Positions 1 through 6,208 of a stretch of DNA of 12,177 bases are shown piece by piece. Positions within the stretch are counted from its first letter, which is position 1, and the number at the start of each line of letters is the position of its first letter. A program made the translations under genes and the position numbers. Where the stretch lies: positions 1 through 12,177 of the forward strand of contig DAWO01000076.1 of assembly GCA_002509485.1 (NCBI GenBank), written 5' to 3'. Source of the stretch: Methanolinea sp. UBA477 (GTDB lineage Archaea; Halobacteriota; Methanomicrobia; Methanomicrobiales; Methanospirillaceae). The notes beneath the pieces are model-generated. The model searched no databases. It saw nothing but the letters and a program-made list of their open reading frames with translations, and had not been told where the DNA came from.

Positions 1-483
1 CCTGATGCAGTTGTCCGGCGCATCTACCGCCCACTCGAGCACCCCGGAACCCGCGTCCCGGTACCGGGCTGCGCCCTCCATGATCCCGATACAGTACTCC
101 CGCGCCGCTTTATGGAATCCGTGTTCCTGGAGTTTTTTCATCTCTGTGACAGCCTCTTCGACCTCCTCTTCGATCATCCTCCAGGCTTCGTCGCAGATGT
201 CCACGTACCCGTCGCGGGTACTGCCGGAGTGGGTGTACAGGTCGTCTACATCGAGGGAGTCGAGGCCGGAAAATACCGCCTCTGCGATCGCTTCGTGGTC
301 TTCTGCGGCTGCCTGCTTCCGGGCGTATGCTATGACTTCATCGGCGACGCCCGGTACTGTCCGTGCAAGGTTTAACAGGAGGTGCTTTGCCTCGTGATCA
401 GGGATCAGGTCGATGGCAGCATATACGGGATCGGGGTCAGGTGGTGGACTGGCGATCATATGAGGATTGGATCTCTCGTTCAT
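1..483 (-). CDS. hypothetical protein, N-terminal 161 codons (runs off left edge)
   Basis: An open frame on the minus strand starts at ATG 483-481 and has no stop before the window edge, so the C-terminus is missing. A stop codon lies three codons upstream, so the start is this ATG or the in-frame ATG at codon 9; neither has a clear ribosome-binding site. The protein begins with a Pro/Asp-rich stretch (PPPDPDP), then two helical segments (residues ~25-75), then a motif reading DVDDLYTHSGSTRDGYVD. After that comes an acidic Glu-rich helix (IEEEVEEAVTEMKKL) and a helix containing YCIGIMEGA. There is no signal peptide or membrane segment. From memory, this D-LY-SG-TR-GYV pattern occurs downstream of the zinc finger in archaeal proteins annotated as SWIM zinc-finger proteins, but no CxC...CxH motif is visible here, so the relation is tentative. 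Codon-phase composition and the long open frame support real coding. Function unknown. Confidence 0.7.
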   Translation of the reverse strand, partial: MNERSNPHMIASPPPDPDPVYAAIDLIPDHEAKHLLLNLARTVPGVADEVIAYARKQAAAEDHEAIAEAVFSGLDSLDVDDLYTHSGSTRDGYVDICDEAWRMIEEEVEEAVTEMKKLQEHGFHKAAREYCIGIMEGAARYRDAGSGVLEWAVDAPDNCIR

Positions 484-646
484 ACTACATCAGGACAGAG
501 GATAGCATGCGGTGAATTTCATGCGGGTCGGGGCTGACGGCATGCGGACGCCGGAGTCGGATAGTATCGGTCATGGAACCATACGGCCGCAGGCCCGCCA
601 TATGAACATTGTAATACCCACCTGCTACCAGGTACTCAAGCTGCAC

Positions 647-1033
647 CTAGCGTCTCCCGGGCACGATTCCGATCAGGCAACCCTCGATCCCCTCTCGCAT
701 CACATTTTGTTCGAAACCGGAAGATCCGGAAAAGGTGTCTGCACCCATCACGTTGACTGATATGTGACTCTCCTGTCGCAATCATGACATCAAATGCAAT
801 ACCGGTCATTGCACGCCATCCCTCCCGGTCATCGCCCTTCCAGAGCACCAGCAGATCGATATCTGAATCCGGACCTGCATCTCCCCGTGCCACCGATCCA
901 TAGAGGATGATCGTTTTGATCCCGTGAGGGTACCTACCGTGTCGCCGGCGGATGGCGACGGGCCGAAGAGGAACCCGGTCGTGCCGTCCTGATAAACAGG
1001 GTCGATCCCGGTCACGGTCTTCAGGTCCTCCAT
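647..1033 (-). pseudogene. minimal nucleotidyltransferase (MNT-type) pseudogene
   Basis: The central frame contains GSVARGDAGPDSDIDLLV, the GS-x10-DxD signature of Pol-beta-fold nucleotidyltransferases. Such proteins are usually the antitoxin-like partner of a HEPN protein or stand alone. The coding signal is spread over three minus-strand frames. The N-terminal part begins at ATG 1033 (MEDLKTVTGIDP...), the signature lies in a second frame, and after ...IATGESHIS a third frame gives a plausible tail (FEQNVMREGIEG) ending at TAG 649-647. At least two frameshifts are therefore needed, one near position ~960 and one near ~750. No HEPN partner is seen in the window. The GS and DxD residues themselves are intact, so the decay is by frameshift, not loss of the active site. 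Sequencing error is an alternative for either shift. Confidence 0.7.
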
Positions 1034-1100
1034 GCGCTGGATCCATGGCAGGGGGTATCATGATTGTTTTGAAAAACTCAGGCGGTCTCCAGTCAACAAG

Positions 1101-1112
1101 AGGTATAAATAT
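1101..1112 (+). promoter_or_regulatory. TATA-box promoter of the marR-type gene
   Basis: The sequence AGGTATAAATAT lies about 27-38 bases before the ATG at 1139. An archaeal TATA box starts transcription roughly 25 bases downstream, which would give a very short leader. This argues for the ATG at 1139 and against the in-frame TTG at 1118. Confidence 0.6.
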
Positions 1113-1117
1113 CTCGA

Positions 1118-1129
1118 TTGACATATCAA
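1118..1129 (+). promoter_or_regulatory. possible MarR operator, TTGACATATCAA
   Basis: A 12-bp imperfect palindrome (TTGA-CATA-TCAA) sits between the TATA box and the marR-type start codon. Repressor bound here would block transcription start, as in typical MarR autoregulation. The site is short and AT-rich, so chance is possible. Confidence 0.3.
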
Positions 1130-1138
1130 CTGAAGGCA

Positions 1139-1588
1139 ATGGAGGATGAACGCGTAACGAAAAAGATTGGATTTCTCTACTGGTCTGATCGCACACTGTT
1201 CACCAGGAAAATTTCCCCTCATGCAATCGGCCCCAGCCAGGCCGCGTTCCTGACCCTGTTGAGCGCGGGTGACCCGATGAGACAGGACGAACTGGTCTCG
1301 ATGAGCGGTGTCGACAAAGCGATAGGCACCCGTGTCGTCAGGAAACTCATGGAAGCCGGATATATCCGGCGCATGCGCAACCCCGCAGATCACAGGGCTT
1401 ATCTCCTATCTCTCACCGCCGAGGGCGCCAGGATGAAACAGATCATTCTCGAAGTCTATGACTCCATCAATGAGTCTCTGTTCCAGGGGTTTACCGACGA
1501 GGAGCGGGATATGGCGTGCAATCTTCTGGACAGAATGATCGAAAACCTGCGCCGGATCCCTGAACCCTGCGTTGAGAAACCCAAATAG
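1139..1588 (+). CDS. MarR-family transcriptional regulator
   Basis: A 149-residue protein of the usual MarR length. Residues ~33-95 form the winged helix-turn-helix: the recognition part reads VDKAIGTRVVRKLMEAGYIRR and is followed by the wing NPADHRAYLLSLTAEG, which carries the family's conserved D-x-R. The flanking N- and C-terminal helices (residues ~8-30 and ~98-138) are where MarR proteins dimerise. MarR proteins usually repress an adjacent gene and release DNA when a small hydrophobic or phenolic ligand binds. The DHA2-type exporter follows 82 bases downstream on the same strand, so this is likely its local regulator. The ATG at 1139 was chosen over an in-frame TTG at 1118 because the TATA box at ~1103 would place the transcription start after that TTG. 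The ligand cannot be told from the sequence. Confidence 0.9.
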   Translation: MEDERVTKKIGFLYWSDRTLFTRKISPHAIGPSQAAFLTLLSAGDPMRQDELVSMSGVDKAIGTRVVRKLMEAGYIRRMRNPADHRAYLLSLTAEGARMKQIILEVYDSINESLFQGFTDEERDMACNLLDRMIENLRRIPEPCVEKPK

Positions 1589-1670
1589 GAAAAAAATACG
1601 GCAACTCTGCCATTTTCTGAAAAATCTCTCCTGTATTTGATACCAGTACCACAAACAGAAAGGAATGATC

Positions 1671-3134
1671 ATGTTGACAGCTCCACTTACAGAAACCGAT
1701 CGATATAAATGGGTGGCCCTGACCGTGGCCTCTCTGGGAATGCTCGTTGGCATACTGAACTCAAGCACTCTGATCATCGCACTGCCGACGATCATGGTGG
1801 ACTTGGATACAAACCTCATCGGGGTGATGTGGGTGCTCATCGCCTACACACTGATCATCACCATCCTCGCACCGGCATGCGGACGTCTTGCCGACATCCA
1901 CGGGCGAAAAAAACTCTATGTCTTCGGACTCGTCGCCTTCACCATCGGCTCGCTCCTGTGCGGGTTTGCTGCGGATATCACCCAGCTCATCGGGTTCCGC
2001 ATCCTCCAGGCGGTGGGGGGGGCGTTTCTCGTTGCGAACGGCAACATCCTCGTTGTAGATGCATTTCCCCGCTATGAACTCGGGAGGGCAATGGGTGTCC
2101 TCTCCATGATCATGGCTGCTGCGTTTGTCGTCGGTCCGATCCTCGGCGGTTTCCTGACGATGATCGACTGGCGGCTGAACTTCTTTTTCAATGTACCGAT
2201 CGGACTCGTTGTCGCATATGTCGCCCACACCCGGCTCAGGGAAGTAACGGAGTTCAGCGGAAAAGAATCGTTTGACGTGCCGGGCATACTCCTCTTTACG
2301 GTTGCTTTCGTGACCCTGGCCGTCTACCTGAGCGTCGGCCTCATCTTCGGGCTCCTCTCCGTTCCAATGCTGGCCACACTTGCCGTCGGCATTATTTCGC
2401 TTGTCGCATTCATCCGCCGCGAACTCACAATTCAAGATCCACTCATCGACCTCTCCCTGTTCGGCATCCACATATTCGCCTACGGACAGGCAAGCGCGTT
2501 TCTGAATTCTATCGCCCGCGGCGCCGTCATGATCCTGATGATTCTGTTCTTCCAGGGCCTGCGAGGCTACGACCCGCTCATGGCAAGCATTCTGATCACA
2601 CCGATGGCGATCGGGCTGATCATCGCCGGGCCGCTGGGGGGAAACCTCTCCGACAAATACGGGTCCAGGTCGATCAGTACCGGAGGGCTCGGGCTCTCCC
2701 TTGTCGGGCTGGTCGGGCTTTCCCTGATGCAGTACGATACCCCGTACTGGGTGCTCGCAGTCTGGATGTTCGTGCACGGGTTTGGAAGCGGGCTGTTCCA
2801 GCCTCCGAACACCAGTGCGATCATGGCGGCCGTTCCATTGAAACGGCGGGGAGTGGCATCGTCGATGCGTGCATACCTGAGCAACGCCGGCATGGTGATC
2901 TCGATGACCCTTGCGCTTCCCCTCCTCCTCAATACCATCCCGCTGGACCTGATGATGAACATGTTCGTTGTGGGCGGTATGAACATGCCCATAGATACGC
3001 AGATCGCGTTCACCAGCGGGATTGCATTTGTTTTCTTCATCTCATCGGTGCTCACGGTCCCGGCAACCATTGTTTCGGCAATGCGGGGGAGTGATGACGT
3101 AGGAAGGAACAGGGAACAGGCAGGGATAAATTAA
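1671..3134 (+). CDS. MFS exporter, DHA2 (EmrB/QacA-type) family
   Basis: A 487-residue integral membrane protein, the usual length for 14-TM drug:H+ antiporters. Motif A is GRLADIHGRKK (residues 71-81, loop 2-3). Motif C, diagnostic of exporters, is in AAAFVVGPILGGFL (residues ~150-162), followed by DWRLNFFFNVPIG (166-178), a pattern typical of the DHA2 subfamily. Hydrophobic segments continue to residue ~470, and the tail is short and charged. An ATG at 1665 is in frame, but AAAGGA then lies too close; from the ATG at 1671 it is 6 bases away, so that start was preferred. The gene follows the MarR-type regulator and is probably co-regulated with it. Substrates are likely hydrophobic or cationic toxic compounds, but specificity cannot be read from the sequence. 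Confidence 0.92.
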   Translation: MLTAPLTETDRYKWVALTVASLGMLVGILNSSTLIIALPTIMVDLDTNLIGVMWVLIAYTLIITILAPACGRLADIHGRKKLYVFGLVAFTIGSLLCGFAADITQLIGFRILQAVGGAFLVANGNILVVDAFPRYELGRAMGVLSMIMAAAFVVGPILGGFLTMIDWRLNFFFNVPIGLVVAYVAHTRLREVTEFSGKESFDVPGILLFTVAFVTLAVYLSVGLIFGLLSVPMLATLAVGIISLVAFIRRELTIQDPLIDLSLFGIHIFAYGQASAFLNSIARGAVMILMILFFQGLRGYDPLMASILITPMAIGLIIAGPLGGNLSDKYGSRSISTGGLGLSLVGLVGLSLMQYDTPYWVLAVWMFVHGFGSGLFQPPNTSAIMAAVPLKRRGVASSMRAYLSNAGMVISMTLALPLLLNTIPLDLMMNMFVVGGMNMPIDTQIAFTSGIAFVFFISSVLTVPATIVSAMRGSDDVGRNREQAGIN

Positions 3135-3299
3135 TTCTCGTTGGGAGGGGTTCTTGTACAAACGCTCCTGTCTCGGGGAAGCGCCTCTGACTCGCGGGTG
3201 AGGGTGTGTCCGCCAGCGTTCCCTGTACCCCCCGCCGGGTTTTTCATCCCATGCGGCAGCGCAACTTCTGCCCCCTTCAATCGAATTATTTTTGAGGAC

Positions 3300-3322
3300 T
3301 TCAACGCGGGAGAACGCGAGAT
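3300..3322 (+). repeat. left terminal inverted-repeat arm
   Basis: This 23-bp arm (beginning TTCAACGCGG and ending GGAGAACGCGAGAT) matches the reverse complement of 8338-8360 at 21 of 23 positions. It abuts the outer edge of repeat copy 1 and is absent from the outer-left side of copy 2, so the two arms face each other across the whole 5.06-kb segment. Confidence 0.75.
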
Positions 3323-3547
3323 CCCCGGGTTCCCGAACAATAAGCACATAATTATCAGGAAAACTCCCTGATTTTAATTTATCCAGATATTTGGCGAGAT
3401 TCAGGTTAGATGGTGCGCCTGAGAGTTGGGCATGACGATCCCCGCTTCAGATTATTATAATCTAGTGTATTGTTGATATTTTTGACAAATCCGACTAAAT
3501 TAAAGAGAACCACAACGGGTGAGATTGGATCACGTGCTTAAATCTCG
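3320..3547 (+). repeat. long direct repeat, copy 1 (MITE-like core)
   Basis: A 228-bp non-coding sequence starting GATCCCCGGGTTCCCG and ending TTAAATCTCG recurs at 8119-8343 in the same orientation. By eye I count about five substitutions and two small indels (2 bp and 1 bp). It contains an AT-rich 15-bp palindrome (3449-3463). No ORF of convincing quality crosses it, and the ends carry a short inverted match (CGAGAT / ATCTCG), which suggests a miniature transposable element. Confidence 0.85.
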
Positions 3548-3611
3548 GGAAGCCAGGGACTTCTTTCACACACGCTGCCAGGATGATTTCCGATACCATT
3601 ATCGGATCAAG

Positions 3612-3646
3612 TGTACACTTTTATTCCGTCCGATCTGTACACTTTT
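3612..3646 (+). repeat. two direct TGTACACTTTT boxes, 24-bp period
   Basis: Identical 11-mers lie at 3612-3622 and 3636-3646; the second runs on into TGCACCGCCGTTGACA. Repeated boxes starting with TGT are typical of the ends of IS21-type elements, and no IstA/IstB gene is present, so this may be a left-over IS end. It could also be a tandem protein-binding site. Confidence 0.35.
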
Positions 3647-3998
3647 GCACCGCCGTTGACACACGGCGATGAGGTCGTTGAAATGACGGCTCCGGTTCTG
3701 TATCTGCAGTACAACAGTCATGCAATCGTATCCATTCTCCGAAGCGGGGAGATATGCCGGTAATGTACTGCACTGTTCTGTTAATACGCTTGTTACAGGT
3801 ACACAACAGAGAGAACAGCGCCGGGCCGGCCCCTGCGTGGCGGGACAGGTATAGACCGGTCCCGGGGAGGGGACCGTTGGGCTGGTGTGGGGGATGGGTC
3901 CTGCTCAGGCAATTGCATGAGGGCTTCAGTTGAGGGGATCGCTAGAAGGGGCTTGCGAGTGAGAAGAGGGAGGGTGGTACCCGACGCATCTGAACGCA

Positions 3999-4844
3999 TC
4001 ATCTCTTTACATGATGCTGCCGGTACATGTTCTCAAGCTCGGCAAGGGCATTCACCGGCGTCGGGATCACCCGGGAGTCGTTTTCCATGATTGCGGAGGC
4101 AAGATTCCTGAAGACCTCTGCCTCCTTTGAACCGGGAGCGTGCTCCACGACGGCCCTGCCTTCCATCTCGCATGCCTGTATCACGGGGCTCCGCGGGACG
4201 AAGCGGACAAACGGCGTCCCCAGTTTCCGGGCAAATGCCGGGATGACGGCATGCTCAAATGCCTCATCGCCGTTGCTGTTGCAGATGATCCCGGCAAGCC
4301 CGGTGTCTCCCCTCTTCGCGAGGCGCTGCACGGCCCGGGCAATGTTGTTTGCCGCATAGATGCTCATGAACCCCCCGGAACAGACGAGATAGATCTCCTT
4401 TGCGAACCCTTCGCGGATCGGCATCGAGAACCCCCCGCAGACAACGTCGCCGAGCACATCGTAGATCGCCACGTCGATCTTGTACGTTTCGAACGCGTTA
4501 AGATCCTTGAGGATTTGCAGCGCCGTCAGCACGCCCCGCCCGGCGCAGCCGACCCCGGGCTCCGGTCCCCCGGCCTCGACAAGGTAGATCCCACCAGGCG
4601 ACTGAAAGACGATATGGTCCAGCTTGATGGCATACTCGTCCTTTCCCACCCGCAACTGCTCCCGGTGCTCTTCCAGTACCGCGGGAATGAGCTTCCCGCC
4701 GGCAAGGATCCGTGTCGAGTCCCGCTTGGGATCGCAGCCAACCTGCATGACCGTATGCCCCATCTCGTGAAGCGCGGCAGACAGGTTCGAGGCGATCGTG
4801 CTCTTCCCGATCCCGCCTTTCCCATAGATCGCAATCTGTCTCAT
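3999..4844 (-). CDS. NifH-like nitrogenase-family reductase (iron protein)
   Basis: A 281-residue P-loop protein of NifH length. It carries GKGGIGKST (8-16), GCDPKRDST (36-44), GVGCAGRGV with Cys100, and YDVLGDVVCGGFSMPIRE with Cys136. The two cysteines match NifH Cys97 and Cys132, which bridge one 4Fe-4S cluster across the homodimer. Arg103 matches NifH Arg100, the ADP-ribosylation and docking residue. A NifH-type protein passes electrons one at a time to a component-1 partner with ATP hydrolysis; the D- and K-like products of the same operon are the obvious partners. The ATG at 4844 was chosen because it lies 5 bases after the upstream stop and is preceded by GTGGTGAAAGAG, a good archaeal ribosome-binding site; an upstream in-frame ATG at 4916 would overlap the K-like gene by 67 bases. 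It is last in the operon, unlike standard nifHDK. Similarity to true NifH is strong, so assignment among subfamilies needs phylogeny. Confidence 0.92.
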   Translation of the reverse strand: MRQIAIYGKGGIGKSTIASNLSAALHEMGHTVMQVGCDPKRDSTRILAGGKLIPAVLEEHREQLRVGKDEYAIKLDHIVFQSPGGIYLVEAGGPEPGVGCAGRGVLTALQILKDLNAFETYKIDVAIYDVLGDVVCGGFSMPIREGFAKEIYLVCSGGFMSIYAANNIARAVQRLAKRGDTGLAGIICNSNGDEAFEHAVIPAFARKLGTPFVRFVPRSPVIQACEMEGRAVVEHAPGSKEAEVFRNLASAIMENDSRVIPTPVNALAELENMYRQHHVKR

Positions 4845-4849
4845 CTCTT

Positions 4850-6208
4850 TCACCACTTTGCCTCGTACCGTCTCTCCTTCGAACGCCATGCCATCGTCCA
4901 CTCGTTCTGGATGCACTCGACAAGGTTCAGGATGCCCGTGTAACCGAAATATTCCCGGTTGATCATCCTGAATTGGCGCATAATCCTCACAACCTCGACG
5001 ATGTACGGGATCCCCAGGCCTTCTGCCGCGTGCCGCTCGATCGTGCTGCCGAAGACGACCCGCGGACTGACCTCCCGGAGGCCCTGCCGTGTCCTGTACA
5101 CGTCTGTCCCGTACATGACCTTTGGCGTAAGGCCCAGGCTGTTCAGCTCCCGTTCCAGCAGGTCACGCATAGGCCGCTGCGAGGAGTAGAGGGCAACGAG
5201 TTCCGGGGTCATCTCCATCTCCTCGGTCACGAACCGCACGAGCGGGATCCCGACCGTGGCATCGGCAACGATCGCGGCGGGGGTCCGGTACAGGAACCGC
5301 CCCATCGGCCACTTGCGCCTGCATGTTGTCGTCACCATCCGTTCACCTTCCGCTACCATCTCCTCTGCGGTCTTCTGCCGGTCAAACCGTTCCCCAAGGG
5401 CGGCGAGCCACCGCTGCGTGTTGGTCATGCCAATGGGCAGGGGTATCTCCCTGCAGACCTGTTCTATGCCATACGTTGCGGAAAGAAAGTTCGCTGCTTT
5501 CTGCCCGGCATCGTGACTGAGCACAAGAGAGGTCTCGGCAGATGCCGCGTTCACGACCTCGGAGAGCGGGGTCTTGTGCGTGAGCGTGGCAACGACCGGA
5601 ATACCCATCCGGGCAAGCGTCTGCTTTACCCATGCAAGGTCTGCCGGCCACGTGGGGTTGGCATTTGCGTGGGGGGCGATGAGGCAGACCGAGCCCGGCA
5701 CCTTTCCCGCGCTGCCGTCAACCAGTTTTTTCAGCATCGTGTCCAGTGCGATGTCGATACCGTCGTACTGCGATCCCCGGAACCCGGGGCTTGCAATGGG
5801 GACGAGCCGGAACTTCACCTCCGGCTGCAGGGACTCGCAGACCGCGACAATGTCATCACCCACGATCTCCGGCCCGCAGGCGGAGATCACGAACAGGGCG
5901 GAGATTTTGAGCCCCTTCACCTCGCGGATCGTGCGGGCAAGGATGTCCTCCCCGCCATGTACGATCTCGTCGACGCAGAGTTTGGTGCAGAGGGTCATCG
6001 TCTCCATATAATCGCATTCCTGCGTGGCAAAGGCATTATTGACCAGGTACTCGCACCCCTGCGGGGAATGGGCGAGCAGGGCAGAACCGGCAACCCCCAG
6101 CGCAGTAAGGGCAGCACCATGGAAGGCGCACCGGAGGTAGGGGTCATTGCATGACTCCGGGGAGGGGCTCTTCGGAGCGACGGGCTCTTCACTGTTTCCC
6201 GGTACCAT
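4850..6208 (-). CDS. NifK-like nitrogenase component 1 subunit
   Basis: With the ATG at 6208 the protein has 452 residues. Three cysteines, C27 (LRCAFHGA), C52 (SPQGCEY) and C111 (SACGPEIVGDD), align with NifK Cys70, Cys95 and Cys153; the spacings 25 and 59 are almost those of NifK (25 and 58). These ligate the P-cluster in nitrogenase. The C-terminal EYFGYTGILNLVE resembles the GY-x-G-x-x-x-L end of NifD/K/E/N proteins. The start at 6208 is preceded by CAGGGGGATGCTCT and overlaps the end of the D-like gene by 20 bases, which suggests translational coupling. A longer frame from 6280 would overlap it by 92 bases and adds an unalignable Arg/Gly/Cys-rich leader, so it was not used. It probably forms an alpha2beta2-type complex with the D-like protein and receives electrons from the NifH-like protein. 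It is shorter than NifK (~520). Substrate unknown. Confidence 0.88.
   Translation of the reverse strand: MVPGNSEEPVAPKSPSPESCNDPYLRCAFHGAALTALGVAGSALLAHSPQGCEYLVNNAFATQECDYMETMTLCTKLCVDEIVHGGEDILARTIREVKGLKISALFVISACGPEIVGDDIVAVCESLQPEVKFRLVPIASPGFRGSQYDGIDIALDTMLKKLVDGSAGKVPGSVCLIAPHANANPTWPADLAWVKQTLARMGIPVVATLTHKTPLSEVVNAASAETSLVLSHDAGQKAANFLSATYGIEQVCREIPLPIGMTNTQRWLAALGERFDRQKTAEEMVAEGERMVTTTCRRKWPMGRFLYRTPAAIVADATVGIPLVRFVTEEMEMTPELVALYSSQRPMRDLLERELNSLGLTPKVMYGTDVYRTRQGLREVSPRVVFGSTIERHAAEGLGIPYIVEVVRIMRQFRMINREYFGYTGILNLVECIQNEWTMAWRSKERRYEAKW

Larger units (their letters stand above)
3135..3998. other. 864-bp gene-free region between exporter and nitrogenase-like operon
   Basis: No convincing gene is seen on either strand; the short open frames lack start signals and family motifs. 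The region holds repeat copy 1 with its outer arm (3300-3547), two TGTACACTTTT boxes (3612-3646), and a GC-rich hairpin at 3857-3876 (arms CGGTCCC and GGGACCG, 6-nt loop). The stretch 3135-3299 is GC-rich with T-runs (TTTTTC near 3240, ATTTTT near 3288) that could end transcription of the exporter gene. Nothing recognisable is seen from 3650 to 3850 or from 3880 to 3998. Confidence 0.6.

Noticed and set aside
5..397. Plus-strand open frames at the left edge (5-397 and 112-375)
   Set aside because: They are shadows of the better-supported minus-strand gene at 1-483, which is open throughout and has protein-like composition.
1761..2777. Long minus-strand frame opposite the first exporter
   Set aside because: Its His/Asp/Glu-rich composition is the antisense of a transmembrane gene; it has no family motif or start signal.
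3141..3371. 76-codon plus-strand frame running into repeat copy 1
   Set aside because: It has biased Pro/Ser/Arg composition, no promoter or family, and its end is simply repeat DNA; only the FNAGEREI tail was noted.
3857..3876. GC-rich hairpin downstream of the H-like gene as a terminator
   Set aside because: It lies over 120 bp past the stop and has no T tract on the minus strand; archaeal termination depends mainly on T-rich tracts.
4973..6154. 393-codon plus-strand frame opposite the K-like gene (also 4140-4943 and 6552-7568 opposite the H- and D-like genes)
   Set aside because: All are antisense shadows in high-GC coding DNA; the minus-strand genes carry clear family motifs.
3999..6208. 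H-like plus component-1 genes as CfbC/CfbD of F430 biosynthesis
   Set aside because: CfbCD has one NifD-like subunit; here two distinct component-1 subunits with complete cysteine sets are present and no other cfb gene adjoins.
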